Source: Kitasatospora sp. NBC_00240
Lineage (GTDB): Bacteria; Actinomycetota; Actinomycetes; Streptomycetales; Streptomycetaceae
Reading direction: 5' to 3'
NCBI RefSeq assembly: GCF_026342405.1
Contig: NZ_JAPEMU010000001.1
Location: 2,852,001-2,916,000 of the forward strand
Length of the DNA: 64,000 nucleotides
This document shows, one piece after another, positions 30,398-40,313 of this stretch; positions within the stretch are counted from its first letter, which is position 1, and every line of letters begins with the position of its first letter. The notes under the pieces are model-generated. The model was not told where the DNA came from. It did not search any database and worked only from the letters and a program-made list of their open reading frames with translations. A program made the position numbers and the translations under genes.

Positions 30398-33300
30398 TCA
30401 GTAGACGTCGCGGGCGTAGCGCTTGTCGGTGGACATCTGCTTGACGTAGGCGGCGGCGTCGTCCTCGTCGAGGCCGCCGTGGGTGACGGCGATGTCGCGC
30501 AGGGCCTGGTCGACGTCCTTGGCCATCCGGCTGGCGTCGCCGCAGACGTAGAAGTGGGCGCCGTCATGGAGCCAGGACCACAGCTGGGCGCCGTGCTCGC
30601 GCATCTTGTCCTGGACGTAGACCTTGTTGCGCTGGTCCCGGGAGAAGGCGAGGTCGAGCCGGGAGAGGGTGCCGTGGCGGTGCAGTTCCGCCAGCTCGTC
30701 CTGGTAGTAGAAGTCGGTGGCCCGGCGCTGCTCGCCGAAGAAGAGCCAGTTGTCGGCCTGGTGGCCGAGCGCCCGGCGCTGGTCGAGGAAGCCCATGAAG
30801 GGCGCGACGCCGGTGCCCGGGCCGATCATGATGGCGGGGGTGGCGGGGTCGGCGGGCGGCCGGAAGTGCGCGGAGCGCTGCACGAACAGCGGGACCGGGG
30901 TGCCGGGTTCGGCGTCGGCGAGGAAGGCCGAGGCGACGCCCTTGCGCCGCTGGCCGCGCGGGCCCTCGTAGCGCAGCACCGAGACGGTGAGACTGACCTT
31001 GCCGGGGGTGGCGAGCGGGCTGGAGGAGATGGAGTACAGCCGCGGCTGGAGCCGCTTGAGGGTGTCGGTCCACTCCTGGGGGCCGAGCCGGACGGGGTAC
31101 TCGGCCAGCACGTCCACCGCCTGGCGGCCCCAGTTCCACCGCGCCAGGCCGTCCCGGTTGTCCGGGCGGAGCATCTGCTTCAGCTCGCGGTCGCCGGTGT
31201 GCTCGACGGCCAGCCGCAGCAGATCGGGGGTGACGCGGGTGATGTCGAGGTGCTGGGTGAGCGCCTCGGCGAAGGTGGTGGTGCGGGTGCCGGCGAGGAC
31301 GACCTCGGCGGCCGGGTCGGCGCCGGTGACGGCCAGCCATTCGGCCACCAGCTCGGGACAGTTGGTGGCGCGGACACCGAGGGCGTCGCCGGCCTCGTAC
31401 TCGACGCCGTCGCCGATGTCGAAGGTGAACCGGCGGACTTCCTTGCCCGCGCCCGGCAGGCTGAGCAGCTGGTTGCCGGAGAGGGCCGCCGGGTAGGGGT
31501 CGTTCTTGGTCGGGCGGGCGGCGGCCGGGGCCGGCCGGCCGCCGGGAGATGCCGGCGCCGCGCCGGCAGGTGCTGCGGCGGATGCTGCCACGGGGGTGTC
31601 GAGGGAGCCGAGGACGGCCCCCAGCCAGGCGTCCGCGCTCTCCTCGAAGTCCGGTTCGCAGTCGGTCCGCGGGTGCAGCCGGGTGGCGCCCAGCTCCGCC
31701 AACCGGTCGTCCAGCCGCCGCCCGTGACCGCAGAAGTCGTCGTAGCTGGAGTCCCCGAACGCCAGCACGGAGTACCGCAGACCCTCCAGCCGGCCCGCGT
31801 CGCCCGCGCTCAGCCCCTGCCAGAACTCCGCGCCGTTGTCCGGCGCCTCACCGTCCCCGAAGGTGCTGGAGACGACGAGCAGGTCGGCCTCGGCGGGCAG
31901 GCTCGCCAGCGGGCAGTCGGCCATGCTGCGGACGGACGGGGTGCGGCCGGCCTCGGCCAGCCGGGCACCGACGGTGGCGGCGAAATCCTCGGCGGTGCCG
32001 GTCTGGGACGCCCACAGCACGATCAACTCCCGTGCGGGGGAACTGTCCTGGCCGCCAGCGGCGGGGGTGTCGAGGGAGCCGAGGACGGCCCCCGACCAGG
32101 CGTCCGCGCTCTCCTCGAAGTCCGGTTCGCAGTCGGTCCGCGGGTGCAACCGGGTGGCGCCCAGCTCCGCCAACCGGTCGTCCAGCCGCCGCCCGTGACC
32201 GCAGAAGTCGTCGTAGCTGGAGTCCCCGAACGCCAGCACGGAGTACCGCAGACCCTCCAGCCGGTCCTCGTCGGCCATGCTGAGCGCCTGCCAGAACTCC
32301 GCGCCGTTGTCCGGCGCCTCGCCGTCGCCGAAGGTGCTGGTGACGAGCAGCAGGTCGGTGTCGGCGGTGAGCTGGGCCAGGTTCGCGTCCGCCATGGCGA
32401 GCAGGACGGGTGTGCGGCCGGCCTCGGTGAGGCGGGAGGTGAGGGCCTCGGCGTACTCCTCCGCGGTGCCGGTCTGCGAGGCCCAGAGCACCAGCAGGCG
32501 GCGGGTCGGCGCTGCGGCGGCGGGGGCGGCCGGGACGAGTTGGCCGGCGATCACCGACGCGGTGGCGGGCGCGGCGGTCCGGGAGAACATGCCGGCGAGG
32601 ACGCCGTCCACCCACAGGGCCGTCCCCGGGTCGAACGGGGCGGCGGGCGGCAGAGCCGGGACGCCCGCGGCGGGCGGGGCCAGCGTGACGCCGGAGAGGT
32701 AGCCGGAGAGGTAGTGGCGCTCGTGCTCGGCGAGCGGGGGCGGCGTGAGGTCGGCCAGGCCGAGCAGCGCGGCCAGCGCGGTCATGGCCGGACCGGCCTG
32801 GGCGGGTGCGGGGGTCATGGCGGTTCCCTGCTGGTGGACGGGCGCTGCGGCGACGGCCTGGGGCACGGCGGTGGGCGTGGCCGGGTCGGCGGCGGGTTCG
32901 GCGTCGGGGCGGAGCACGGGCACCGGGGCGGTGGTCCTGGCGAGGGTCACCGCGCAGGCCTTGAACTCGGGTTGGAAGGAGAGGGGGTCGACGGCGTCGT
33001 TGGTGACGGCGTTGACGGAGAGGTACTCGCCGAAGAGGTCGTTCCAGTGGAAGGGCGCGAAGCAGTTGCCGGGGCGGACCCGGTCGGTGACGACGGCGGG
33101 CAGGACGGCGCGGCCGCGGCGGGAGGCGATCTCGACGTGGTCGCGGTCGGCGATGCCGAGCCGTCGGGCGTCCTCGGGGTGCAGTTCGACGAAGGGGCCG
33201 GGGTTGAGTTTGTTGAGTTTGGCGACCTTGCCGGTCTTGGTGAGGGTGTGCCACTGGTGCTGCAGGCGGCCGGTGTTCAGGACGAACGGGTAGTCGTCGT

Positions 33301-35104
33301 CGGGGAGTTCGGCGGCGGGCAGGTGCGGGCGGGCGAAGAACTGCGCCTTGCCGCTCGCGGTGGGGAAGTGCAGCCGGGGGCGGGTGCCGTCCGGGTTCTC
33401 GGCGGCGCTCCGGCCGGCGCCGTCGTCGAGGTAGCGGATCGGGTTGCGGTCCGGGCCGCCGGGCGCGGCCGGCCACTGCACCGGCGTCCCACGCAGCCGC
33501 TCGTACGTCACCCCGCGCAGGTCCCAGCCGGTCTCGGGGTTCCAGGCCCGGCGGAGCTCGTCGAACACCTCCTCGGCGCAGGTGTAGGAGAAGGCCTCGG
33601 CGAAACCCATCTCGCAGGCCACCCGGGCGATCAACTGCCAGTCGGGGGTGGCCTGGCCGGGCGGGTCGATCACGCCGGGCAGCAGGGTGAGGTTCCGCTC
33701 GGAGTTGATCATCACGCCCTCGGACTCGGCCCACATCGCGGCCGGCAGGACGATGTCGGCGTAGGCGTTGGTCTCGGTGTCGGTGAAGACGTCCTGGGTG
33801 ATGACGAGTTCGGCGGCCTCCAGGCCGGCGATGACGGTGCGGCGGTTGGCGACCGAGGCGACCGGGTTGGTGCAGATGATCCAGCAGGCCTTGATGTCCC
33901 CGGCGGCCATCCGCTCGAACATCTCGACGGTGCCGCGGCCGACGTCGGTGCGCAGGGTGTCCGGGGGCAGGCCCCAGAGGTCCTCGGTGAAGGCCCGGTC
34001 GGCGTCGACCAGGACCGAGCGCTGCCCGGGCAGGCCCGGGCCCATGTAGCCCATCTCGCGGCCGCCCATCGCGTTGGGCTGCCCGGTCAGCGACAGCGGA
34101 CCGGAGCCCGGGCGGCAGATCGCGCCGGTGGCCAGGTGCAGGTTCACCAGCGCGTTGGTGTTCCAGGTGCCGTGGGTGGACTGGTTGAGGCCCATCGTCC
34201 AGCAGCTCGTCCACTCGCCGGCCTCGCCGATCCAGCGCGCGGCCAGCCGGATGTCGGCCTCCGGTATCCCGGTGATCTCCGCGACCCGCGCCGGCCCGTA
34301 GTCCGCCAGGAAGCCCGGCATCACCTCCCAGCCCTGCGTGAAGGCCGAGATGAACTCCCGGTCGATGTGCCCGTCCGCCACCAGCAGGTGCAGCAGCCCG
34401 TTCAGCAACGCCAGATCGGTACCGGGCCTGATCTGCAGGAACAGGTCCGCCTTGTCCGCAGTGGCGGTGCGCCGCGGGTCCACCACGATCAGCTTCGCCC
34501 CCGCCGACCTCACCCGCTCCGTCATCCGCAGGAACAGGATCGGATGGCAGTCGGCCATGTTCGCGCCGATCACGAAGAACACGTCCGCGCGCTCGAAGTC
34601 CTGGTACGACCCCGGCGGCCCGTCCGCCCCCAACGACAGCTTGTAACCCGTACCGGCCGACGCCATGCACAACCGCGAGTTCGACTCGATCTGGTTCGTC
34701 CGCACGAACCCCTTCGCCAACTTGTTCGCCAGGTACTGCGCCTCGATCGACATCTGCCCGGACACGTAGAACGACAACCCGTCCGGCCCGTGCTCCTCCA
34801 GGACCGCCCGCAACCGCCGCGCGACCGCGGTCACGGCCGCGTCCACGTCGGTGGGCACGGCGGGTTCGTCCCGGGTGGTGCGCACCAGTGCCGTCCCCAG
34901 CCGGCCGGGCGCGGCCAGCATGTCCGCGGTGGTGGCGCCCTTGGTGCAGAGCCGCCCGCGGTTCGCCGGGTGGGCCTTGTCCCCCGACACCTTGGCGACG
35001 CTCCGACGGCCGTCCGCACCGCGCTTCAGGTCCAGCACGATGCCGCAGCCGACACCGCAGTACGAGCAGACCGTCCGTGCCTGACCGCCGTCCGTCCCCG
35101 TCAC
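30398..35104 (-). CDS. Assimilatory nitrate reductase fused to two flavodoxin domains and a CysJ-like reductase
   Basis: A 1,568-residue fusion. Residues 1-720 are the molybdopterin oxidoreductase: Cys 13, 16, 20 and 53 for a [4Fe-4S] cluster and Cys146 in [12 protein letters not shown] as probable Mo ligand. After a linker come two flavodoxin domains, about 867-1010 and 1026-1170, each with an FMN loop ([10 protein letters not shown] or [10 protein letters not shown]) and the segment [20 protein letters not shown]. From about 1200 to the end is a FAD/NADPH reductase with RLYSISSS and [12 protein letters not shown]. Electrons would pass NADPH-FAD-FMN-FeS-Mo to reduce nitrate to nitrite in the cytoplasm. 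Such single-chain fusions are known in actinomycetes, normally with one flavodoxin as far as I know; the second copy looks like a recent duplication. GTG 35104 follows AGGGGGAA. No nitrite reductase is nearby. Confidence 0.93.
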   Translation of the reverse strand: MTGTDGGQARTVCSYCGVGCGIVLDLKRGADGRRSVAKVSGDKAHPANRGRLCTKGATTADMLAAPGRLGTALVRTTRDEPAVPTDVDAAVTAVARRLRAVLEEHGPDGLSFYVSGQMSIEAQYLANKLAKGFVRTNQIESNSRLCMASAGTGYKLSLGADGPPGSYQDFERADVFFVIGANMADCHPILFLRMTERVRSAGAKLIVVDPRRTATADKADLFLQIRPGTDLALLNGLLHLLVADGHIDREFISAFTQGWEVMPGFLADYGPARVAEITGIPEADIRLAARWIGEAGEWTSCWTMGLNQSTHGTWNTNALVNLHLATGAICRPGSGPLSLTGQPNAMGGREMGYMGPGLPGQRSVLVDADRAFTEDLWGLPPDTLRTDVGRGTVEMFERMAAGDIKACWIICTNPVASVANRRTVIAGLEAAELVITQDVFTDTETNAYADIVLPAAMWAESEGVMINSERNLTLLPGVIDPPGQATPDWQLIARVACEMGFAEAFSYTCAEEVFDELRRAWNPETGWDLRGVTYERLRGTPVQWPAAPGGPDRNPIRYLDDGAGRSAAENPDGTRPRLHFPTASGKAQFFARPHLPAAELPDDDYPFVLNTGRLQHQWHTLTKTGKVAKLNKLNPGPFVELHPEDARRLGIADRDHVEIASRRGRAVLPAVVTDRVRPGNCFAPFHWNDLFGEYLSVNAVTNDAVDPLSFQPEFKACAVTLARTTAPVPVLRPDAEPAADPATPTAVPQAVAAAPVHQQGTAMTPAPAQAGPAMTALAALLGLADLTPPPLAEHERHYLSGYLSGVTLAPPAAGVPALPPAAPFDPGTALWVDGVLAGMFSRTAAPATASVIAGQLVPAAPAAAAPTRRLLVLWASQTGTAEEYAEALTSRLTEAGRTPVLLAMADANLAQLTADTDLLLVTSTFGDGEAPDNGAEFWQALSMADEDRLEGLRYSVLAFGDSSYDDFCGHGRRLDDRLAELGATRLHPRTDCEPDFEESADAWSGAVLGSLDTPAAGGQDSSPARELIVLWASQTGTAEDFAATVGARLAEAGRTPSVRSMADCPLASLPAEADLLVVSSTFGDGEAPDNGAEFWQGLSAGDAGRLEGLRYSVLAFGDSSYDDFCGHGRRLDDRLAELGATRLHPRTDCEPDFEESADAWLGAVLGSLDTPVAASAAAPAGAAPASPGGRPAPAAARPTKNDPYPAALSGNQLLSLPGAGKEVRRFTFDIGDGVEYEAGDALGVRATNCPELVAEWLAVTGADPAAEVVLAGTRTTTFAEALTQHLDITRVTPDLLRLAVEHTGDRELKQMLRPDNRDGLARWNWGRQAVDVLAEYPVRLGPQEWTDTLKRLQPRLYSISSSPLATPGKVSLTVSVLRYEGPRGQRRKGVASAFLADAEPGTPVPLFVQRSAHFRPPADPATPAIMIGPGTGVAPFMGFLDQRRALGHQADNWLFFGEQRRATDFYYQDELAELHRHGTLSRLDLAFSRDQRNKVYVQDKMREHGAQLWSWLHDGAHFYVCGDASRMAKDVDQALRDIAVTHGGLDEDDAAAYVKQMSTDKRYARDVY
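31591..31867 (-). repeat. Intragenic repeat copy B (second flavodoxin)
   Basis: Nearly identical to 32062-32338 at an offset of 471 bp (157 codons). The first 200 bases (31591-31792) differ at only a few positions. The rest, after a short divergent patch, encodes the same NGAEFWQ region. Confidence 0.9.
32062..32338 (-). repeat. Intragenic repeat copy A (first flavodoxin)
   Basis: Partner of 31591-31867. The repeated part encodes the second half of the flavodoxin domain ([20 protein letters not shown] through the [13 protein letters not shown] segment and the linker). The first halves of the two domains differ far more, so either the duplication is old with local gene conversion, or only the C-terminal halves are recent. 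Confidence 0.9.
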
Positions 35105-35401
35105 GGTTCCCCCTCTGCCCTCGCAGGACCAGGGCCCTGTCCGTCGCGCGTCCGCCGGTGAACCGCCGGACGCCCCGCCGGAGACCCAACGTAGGCAGCA
35201 CGTGTTGCGCCGGACGGCGAAGATCGCGTCACCGCCGTTACACGGCCTTCACCGCCCCCGGGCGCGGCTGTGAGGAACACCGGCCGCCGCCGCCGCCCGC
35301 CCGGCGGGCGGCGGGCCCGGCCGCCCGGCGTGGTGGGCGGGAACCGACCACGGGCCGGTCGCCCCACCGGTCCGGCGGGCGACCGCGTGTAGGCTCCGGG
35401 G
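35105..35401. other. Intergenic region between nitrate reductase and LacI genes
   Basis: About 297 bp between divergent genes. It must contain both promoters. A patch near 35225-35250 contains GTCAC and GTTAC motifs but in the wrong spacing for a GlnR site. No other structure is evident. Confidence 0.6.
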
Positions 35402-36427
35402 ATGCCCAAAGTGACGCGCGACGACGTGGCCAGGCTCGCCGGAACCTCCACCGCGGTCGTCAGCTACGTCATCAACGACGGTCCGCGCCCGGTGGCGCGG
35501 GCGACGCGCGAGAAGGTCCTCGCCGCGATCGCCGAACTGGGCTACCGACCGGACCGCGTCGCCCAGGCGATGGCCCGCAAGCGCACCGACCTGATCGGCA
35601 TGGTCGTCCCCGACACCCGCCAGCCGTTCTTCGGGGCCCTCGCCCACGCCGTCGAACAGGTGGTGACCGAGCGGGGCAGGCTGCTGCTCATCGGGAACTC
35701 CGACTACGCCGACAGCCGTGAGCAGCACTACGTCCGCGCCTTCCTCGGCATGCAGGTGGACGGCCTGATCCTGGTCAGCCAGAACGCCTCCACCCTCACC
35801 CTGTCCAGCTTCGAGGCCGACGGCCGGACCCCGATGGTGATGCTCCATCACCAGGTCAGCCCCGACCACGGCGCGGCGGTCGTCACCGACGACCGCGGCG
35901 GCGCCGCGCTGGCCGTCGACCACCTGCTGGCGCACGGCCACCGCCGGGTGCACTGTTTCGGCGCGGCCCATCACCTCGGCCCGCAGGACCCGGTCGCCGG
36001 CCGGGTCGCGGGCTGGGCCGGGGCGATGGCGCGGGCCGGCCTCGACACCCGCGGACAGCTGACGCACGCGCCCTTCGACCGGGTCCGCGCCCATGCCGTC
36101 GCCCGCCGTCTGCTGTCCGGGCCGGACCGCCCGACGGCGGTCTTCTGCGTCACCGACGACCAGGCGATCGGGTTGCTGCGCGCCGCGACGGAACTCGGTC
36201 TGCGCGTGCCGCAGGATCTGGCGGTCATCGGTTTCGACGGGATCCCGGAGACCGCGATCACCTTTCCGCCGCTCACCACCGTGGCGTCGGACCAGCGGGG
36301 GATGGCCCGGGCGGCCGTGGAGCTGGTCCTCGACCGCAAGGACGCGGAGCCGGACGACGACGTCCCGCAGCTGCGGACGTTCCCGGTGGAGCTGGCCGTC
36401 CGGGCCTCGTGCGGCTGCGGCCGGTGA
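35402..36427 (+). CDS. LacI/GalR-family transcriptional regulator
   Basis: A 341-residue regulator with an N-terminal LacI helix-turn-helix and hinge ([20 protein letters not shown], then a hinge helix ending [10 protein letters not shown]) and a periplasmic-binding-protein-like sensor with [16 protein letters not shown] and the late [12 protein letters not shown] motif. Family members usually bind sugars or nucleosides and repress nearby catabolic or transport genes, but none adjoins it. The nearest neighbours are the divergent nitrate reductase and the convergent oxidoreductase. The C-terminus ends in CGCGR, with two nearby Cys. Confidence 0.93.
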   Translation: MPKVTRDDVARLAGTSTAVVSYVINDGPRPVARATREKVLAAIAELGYRPDRVAQAMARKRTDLIGMVVPDTRQPFFGALAHAVEQVVTERGRLLLIGNSDYADSREQHYVRAFLGMQVDGLILVSQNASTLTLSSFEADGRTPMVMLHHQVSPDHGAAVVTDDRGGAALAVDHLLAHGHRRVHCFGAAHHLGPQDPVAGRVAGWAGAMARAGLDTRGQLTHAPFDRVRAHAVARRLLSGPDRPTAVFCVTDDQAIGLLRAATELGLRVPQDLAVIGFDGIPETAITFPPLTTVASDQRGMARAAVELVLDRKDAEPDDDVPQLRTFPVELAVRASCGCGR

Positions 36428-36780
36428 CGCCGGCGCGGCACCGACCGCGCCCGCCCGGACGGGACGAGGTTCCAGGATCGCGGCCCCGGGCGGTGCGCCG
36501 TCCTGTCCGATCATCCAGCCGCGGGGCGCCGGACTGGTACGCGGCACCACTCGGCCGCAGGGTCGCGCGGCTGCTTGAATCGGGTCGCGCCCCCACGAGG
36601 TCGAGAATCCGCAGTGGATCCGCGCATGTGGTCGGGGACCCGTACGACCAGGTCTGTTCCTCAAGCGGGGCTGGCCGTACGGTTCCCTGCACCTACGGCT
36701 CCCTGCACCTCGGACGGGCCGCCGCCCGCCCGCATCGCCCCGCCGGCGGTACGGTCGTCCGCTCCCCCGTGCCGCGCCGG
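36428..36780. other. Gene-free convergent gap
   Basis: About 353 bp between the convergent LacI and oxidoreductase genes. I see no coding pattern and no repeat. The tandem phrase GTTCCCTGCACCTACGGC / TCCCTGCACCTCGG near 36680-36715 is the only local similarity. Confidence 0.5.
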
Positions 36781-37749
36781 CTACGGGCGGGACCCGAAGC
36801 GGCCGGCGACCCGGAGGACGCTCTTGCCGTGGGTGGCCCCCTCGCGCAGCCGACCGACCGCGAGGCCGAGGTCGGCCGGGTCGTACTCGGCGGTGACGTC
36901 GACGCGGATCCGCCCCTGCGCGAGGAGCTGGAGCGCGCGGCGGGCGGAGTCGGCCAGGCGGTCGGGGTGGGTCCGGCTCAGCAGGTTGCTGTTCCAGGTG
37001 AGCAGCGACCGGCCGCTCATGAGCAGCTCGTCGGCGTCGGCGAGGACGGGTTCGCCGACGCCGATGCTCCCGTACGCCACCAGTCGCCCGTGCGGCGCGA
37101 GCGCCCGCAGGCTCTCCTGCCGGGTCCGCCCGCCGACCGGGTCGAGGACCACGTCGAACTGCTCGGCGCCGAGCCCGGCCGGGAACTCCCCGCGCAGCAG
37201 GACCCGGTCGAAGCCGAAGGCGGCCGCGTACCCGGCCCGGTCGGGGCTGCCGGCCACCCCGACGACCCGGCCGGCCCCGGCCAGCCTGGCGAACTGGGCC
37301 GCGAGCGTACCGACGGCGCCGGCGGCGGCGTGGATCAGCACGCTCTCGCCCTCCGCCACCCGGGCGGCCGTGTTGATCAGGTCGTAGGCGGTCGGCGTGC
37401 CCCAGCCGAAGCCGGCCGCCACGGGCAGCGGGACGTCGCCGGCGGGCAGGGCGAGGACGGCGGGCACCACGACCACTTCGGCGAAGGCCCCGCCGAAGGC
37501 GAGTGCGGCGACGGGCTCGCCGATCCGGCCCGCGTCCACGCCCTCGCCGACCGCGGCGATGTGCCCGGAGGCCTCGAAGCCCGGGACGAACGGGCGCGGC
37601 ACGGGGAACTTACCGTCCTTGACCATCGTGTCGCCCCACTGGACGCCGGCGTAGGCCACCCGGATCGCGACCTCGCCGGGCCCGGGGGCGGGCTCGTCCA
37701 GTTCGGTGACCCGGTAGGTGTCGTCGACGTCGAGAATGATCGCGCGCAT
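36781..37749 (-). CDS. Zinc-free quinone oxidoreductase / medium-chain dehydrogenase
   Basis: A 322-residue MDR-family enzyme, probably an NADPH-dependent quinone or enone reductase. The N-terminal half has the GroES-like fold (RVAYAGVQWGDTMVKDG, FVPGFEASGHI) without the usual catalytic zinc Cys/His set. The Rossmann half carries VLIHAAAGAVGTLAAQFA, the nucleotide-binding motif of QOR enzymes, and VLDPVGG. ATG 37749 follows AGGAGG, so the in-frame start at 37791 is rejected. It is transcribed away from a MarR gene across two operator-like palindromes, the usual arrangement when the regulator senses the enzyme's electrophilic substrate. Confidence 0.92.
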   Translation of the reverse strand: MRAIILDVDDTYRVTELDEPAPGPGEVAIRVAYAGVQWGDTMVKDGKFPVPRPFVPGFEASGHIAAVGEGVDAGRIGEPVAALAFGGAFAEVVVVPAVLALPAGDVPLPVAAGFGWGTPTAYDLINTAARVAEGESVLIHAAAGAVGTLAAQFARLAGAGRVVGVAGSPDRAGYAAAFGFDRVLLRGEFPAGLGAEQFDVVLDPVGGRTRQESLRALAPHGRLVAYGSIGVGEPVLADADELLMSGRSLLTWNSNLLSRTHPDRLADSARRALQLLAQGRIRVDVTAEYDPADLGLAVGRLREGATHGKSVLRVAGRFGSRP

Positions 37750-37767
37750 CAATGCAGCCTCCTGTGC

Positions 37768-37787
37768 TGACTCAGTATCCTGTGTCA
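37768..37787. promoter_or_regulatory. Operator-like palindrome 1 (oxidoreductase/MarR)
   Basis: TGACTCAG-TATC-CTGTGTCA, an inverted repeat with one mismatch in 8 bp per arm. It is the kind of site bound by MarR dimers, placed 19 bp upstream of the oxidoreductase start. Confidence 0.6.
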
Positions 37788-37804
37788 GCAAGGAACGTTA
37801 GACA

Positions 37805-37822
37805 TCACAGGTACCTGAGTCA
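37805..37822. promoter_or_regulatory. Operator-like palindrome 2 (oxidoreductase/MarR)
   Basis: TCACAGGTACCTGAGTCA, centred on the perfect palindrome CAGGTACCTG and sharing the CTGAGTCA half-site with the palindrome at 37768-37787. Two sites in one divergent promoter would let the MarR protein control both genes. Confidence 0.55.
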
Positions 37823-37852
37823 ACACATGAAGCTGTGCATTGGAGTGAGGAC

Positions 37853-38308
37853 GTGACGGACATCCCGGTCGAGGAGTACCTCTGCACCCGGATCAGGCGC
37901 GCGGAACAGGCGCTGATGGCTCACCACGAAGCCGTCCTGCGCGGCCACGGACTGACCATGACGCAATACACCGTGCTGCTGACCCTCACCCGCGAGGGCG
38001 GCATGTCCGCCGCCCAGGTGGCCCGCGCCTGCGGGGTGACCCAGCAGAGCATGGCCAGCGTTCTCACCACCATGGAGAGCAAGGCACTCATCCGGCGCGA
38101 CCCGTCCCCCGTGCACGCCAAGGTGCAGATCGCCACGCCCACCGAGGACGGCCGGGCGGTCATCGACCTCGCCTACCAGGAGGTGAACGTCCTTGAACGC
38201 GCCCTCACCGCCGCGTTCGCACCGGACGAGCACGCCGCACTCTGCGCCCTGCTGGAGCGCGCCACGGCCGTCCTGGTCGAGCAGACGCCGGCCGCCCGCA
38301 CCCGATGA
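37853..38308 (+). CDS. MarR-family transcriptional regulator
   Basis: A 151-residue winged-helix regulator with the MarR order: helix IRRAEQALMAHHEAVLRGHG, LTMTQYTVLLTL, recognition helix VTQQSMASVLTTMESKALI, and wing VQIATPTEDGRAV. GTG 37853 has a well-spaced GGAG; an upstream GTG at 37835 is less well placed. It is divergent from the oxidoreductase gene and probably represses it and itself through the two palindromes between them. No cysteine pair is evident, so direct ligand sensing is likelier than thiol sensing. Confidence 0.92.
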   Translation: MTDIPVEEYLCTRIRRAEQALMAHHEAVLRGHGLTMTQYTVLLTLTREGGMSAAQVARACGVTQQSMASVLTTMESKALIRRDPSPVHAKVQIATPTEDGRAVIDLAYQEVNVLERALTAAFAPDEHAALCALLERATAVLVEQTPAARTR

Positions 38309-38355
38309 GACCCGGCCTCCGCGGCGCCCGCGCAGGACGGCGGCGGGAAACGCGA

Positions 38356-38391
38356 CACCGCCCCGTCCGGCGGCTGCCGGGCGGGGCGGTG
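38356..38391. terminator. Bidirectional terminator between MarR and DyP genes
   Basis: A 16-bp stem with one G-T wobble (CACCGCCCCGTCCGGC / GCCGGGCGGGGCGGTG) and a GGCT loop, between the convergent stops at 38308 and 38425. Confidence 0.75.
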
Positions 38392-38424
38392 CGATGGGGT
38401 GCCGTGTCATCGACGCGGTGGGCC

Positions 38425-39765
38425 TCAGCCGAAGAGGGCCTGGCCCCACCACTCACCGGGCTTGCGGACGCCCGCCGGGCAGGCGAAATGGGCGGAACCC
38501 ACATGCTGGATGTACTCGTTCAACGCGTCACTGCCCGCCAACCGCTGCTGCAACGGCACGAACGCCTTACGGGTGTCCCGCTGGTAGGCCAGGAAGAACA
38601 ACCCCGCCTCCAACCGACCCAGACCGTCCGTACCGTCCGTGAACGAGAACCCCCGACGCAGGATCATCAACCCGTCGTTGCTGTCCGGATGCGCCAACCG
38701 CACATGCGAATCCTCCGGCATCGCCTTCAGATCCGGCGCGTCCCGCTCCCTCAGCTTCCCGAACGGCGCACCCTCACCCTTGCTCCGACCGAAGATGTCC
38801 TCCTGCTCCTTCAACGGAGTACGGTCCCACGTCTCGATGTGCATCCGGATCCGCCGCGCCACCAGGTACGACCCACCGGTCATCCACTCCGGCCCCTCAC
38901 CCGGCCCCGCCCACACATGATCCGCCAACGCCGCCGCGTCCGTCCCCGCAATGTTGTGCGTCCCGTCCTTGAACCCCATCAGGTTCCGCGGCGTCTGCGC
39001 CTCCGGCGTCGTCGACGACGTCTTCCCGAACCCCAACTGCGACCAACGGACGTTCACCACACCCATCCCGATCCGGGCCAGGTTACGGATCGCGTGCACC
39101 GCCACCTGCGGATCGTCCGCACACGCCTGCACACACAGATCACCACCACTGCGCGCCGGGTCCAGGTTGTCGTGCGGGAACTTCGGCAGGTCGATCAACG
39201 CCTCCGGACGCCGCGCCCGCAGACCGAACCGGTCCACCCCGTCCTTCTCGAACAACGACGGACCGAACCCGATCGTCAACGTCAACCGCGACGCCGGCAG
39301 ACCCAACGCCTCACCCGTGTCGTCCGGCGGCGCCTGCGGCAGACCACTCGCCGCACCCGACCCCACCTCACGACCACCCGTCATCGCCGCCGCGGCCTTC
39401 GTCCACTCCTTCAACACCCGCACCAACGACTCACGGGTCGCCGTCGCCGACACGTCGAACGCCGCAAAATGCAACCGGTCCTGCACCGGCGTCGCGATAC
39501 CCGACTGATGCTCACCGTAGAAAGGGACCTCCGCACCCACGACCGGAGCCGACGCCGGAGCACCCTTCCCGTCCATCGTGGCCGCCGCCACCGAACCCAC
39601 ACCCGCCGCACCGATCGCCACCCCGGCACCGGCCCAACCGATCACCGCACGACGACTGAGCGGGGCCTGGCCACCCGGCTCCACGGCGGTCGAGGTGGGC
39701 GTGCCGTCCGGCTGCGAGTTCTCGGCGTCCAGCGGGGCGGCGGCGGACGTACGGCGGGACAGCAT
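38425..39765 (-). CDS. Tat-exported DyP-type haem peroxidase (EfeB-like)
   Basis: A 446-residue dye-decolorising peroxidase. The N-terminus has a twin-arginine signal (LSRRAVIGWAGAGVAIG), so the folded haem protein should be exported. The core has the family signature GFKDGTHN (catalytic Asp), a haem-ligand region around HVRLAHPDSND and the C-terminal GLFFLAYQRDTRKAF. ATG 39765 follows GGAG. In other bacteria such proteins (EfeB) work with EfeU and EfeO in ferrous iron uptake; neither is adjacent here. The iron box at 39822-39840 supports a role in iron acquisition or haem-linked peroxide defence when iron is scarce. Confidence 0.94.
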   Translation of the reverse strand: MLSRRTSAAAPLDAENSQPDGTPTSTAVEPGGQAPLSRRAVIGWAGAGVAIGAAGVGSVAAATMDGKGAPASAPVVGAEVPFYGEHQSGIATPVQDRLHFAAFDVSATATRESLVRVLKEWTKAAAAMTGGREVGSGAASGLPQAPPDDTGEALGLPASRLTLTIGFGPSLFEKDGVDRFGLRARRPEALIDLPKFPHDNLDPARSGGDLCVQACADDPQVAVHAIRNLARIGMGVVNVRWSQLGFGKTSSTTPEAQTPRNLMGFKDGTHNIAGTDAAALADHVWAGPGEGPEWMTGGSYLVARRIRMHIETWDRTPLKEQEDIFGRSKGEGAPFGKLRERDAPDLKAMPEDSHVRLAHPDSNDGLMILRRGFSFTDGTDGLGRLEAGLFFLAYQRDTRKAFVPLQQRLAGSDALNEYIQHVGSAHFACPAGVRKPGEWWGQALFG

Positions 39766-39821
39766 CGGGGCTCCAAGCGGCGGAGGGCAGGATCGAGCCA
39801 CCGCCGGGCAGACCCGTACAG

Positions 39822-39840
39822 TTAGCTTAGGCGTACCTTA
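39822..39840 (-). promoter_or_regulatory. Iron box before the DyP peroxidase
   Basis: TTAGCTTAGGCGTACCTTA, about 14 of 19 matches to the iron-box consensus, 57 bp upstream of ATG 39765. It belongs to the same class as the sites at 25381 and 26629 and implies shared control by DmdR/IdeR. Confidence 0.82.
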
Positions 39841-39858
39841 ATGAAAGAGGACCCGAAC

Positions 39859-39876
39859 GTCTACGCCGTCGTAGTC
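39859..39876. promoter_or_regulatory. BlaI-type operator candidate
   Basis: GTCTACG-CCGT-CGTAGTC, an inverted repeat with one mismatch, 60 bp upstream of the BlaI start. Its TAC/GTA half-sites resemble those of BlaI/MecI/CopY regulators. A related repeat with GTCTAC/GTAGAC arms occurs at 41425-41442. Confidence 0.5.
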
Positions 39877-39935
39877 GTCACCATCGGGACGACCACGGCA
39901 GGACACGACGGGCCATCACGAACGGAGCGGCGTAC

Positions 39936-40313
39936 ATGTCCGACGCGAGCGACCCCAGGCGGCCGCACGGCGAACTCGTGGCCGACGTGCTCGCGGTGCT
40001 CTGGGCCGCATCGGGGCCACTCACACCCGGTCAGGTCAGGGACGCCCTCGGCGCGCGGCTCGCCAGGACCACCGTGACGACGATCCTCACCCGCCTGCAC
40101 GAGAAGGGGACGCTGAAGCGCGAGCGCGGCGGACGCGGCTTCGCCTACTCCCCCGTGCACGACGCACCCGGCCTGACGGCCAGCCGGATGCACCGCGAAC
40201 TGCACAGCGACCCGCACCGGGACCTCGTGCTGGAACGTTTCGTCTCCGCCCTCTCCCCCGACGACGAGGACGTGCTGCGCCGCCTCCTGCGCACCGCCGA
40301 GGAGGGCAGCTAG
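39936..40313 (+). CDS. BlaI/MecI/CopY-family transcriptional repressor
   Basis: A 125-residue winged-helix repressor with the order ELVADVLAVLWAASGPLTPGQV, then RTTVTTILTRLHEKGTLKRE and the wing phrase GFAYSPV, followed by a C-terminal dimerisation helix (LVLERFVSALSPDDEDVLRRLL). Relatives are inactivated by proteolysis when a partner membrane peptidase senses its signal. The next gene overlaps it by one base (GTG 40313 within the TAG stop) and encodes exactly such an M56 peptidase, so they form one operon. ATG 39936 has GGAG eight bases upstream. Confidence 0.93.
   Translation: MSDASDPRRPHGELVADVLAVLWAASGPLTPGQVRDALGARLARTTVTTILTRLHEKGTLKRERGGRGFAYSPVHDAPGLTASRMHRELHSDPHRDLVLERFVSALSPDDEDVLRRLLRTAEEGS

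Noticed and set aside
35225..35250. GlnR box upstream of the nitrate reductase gene
   Set aside because: GTCAC and GTTAC occur but with the wrong spacing and only one half of the usual double site.
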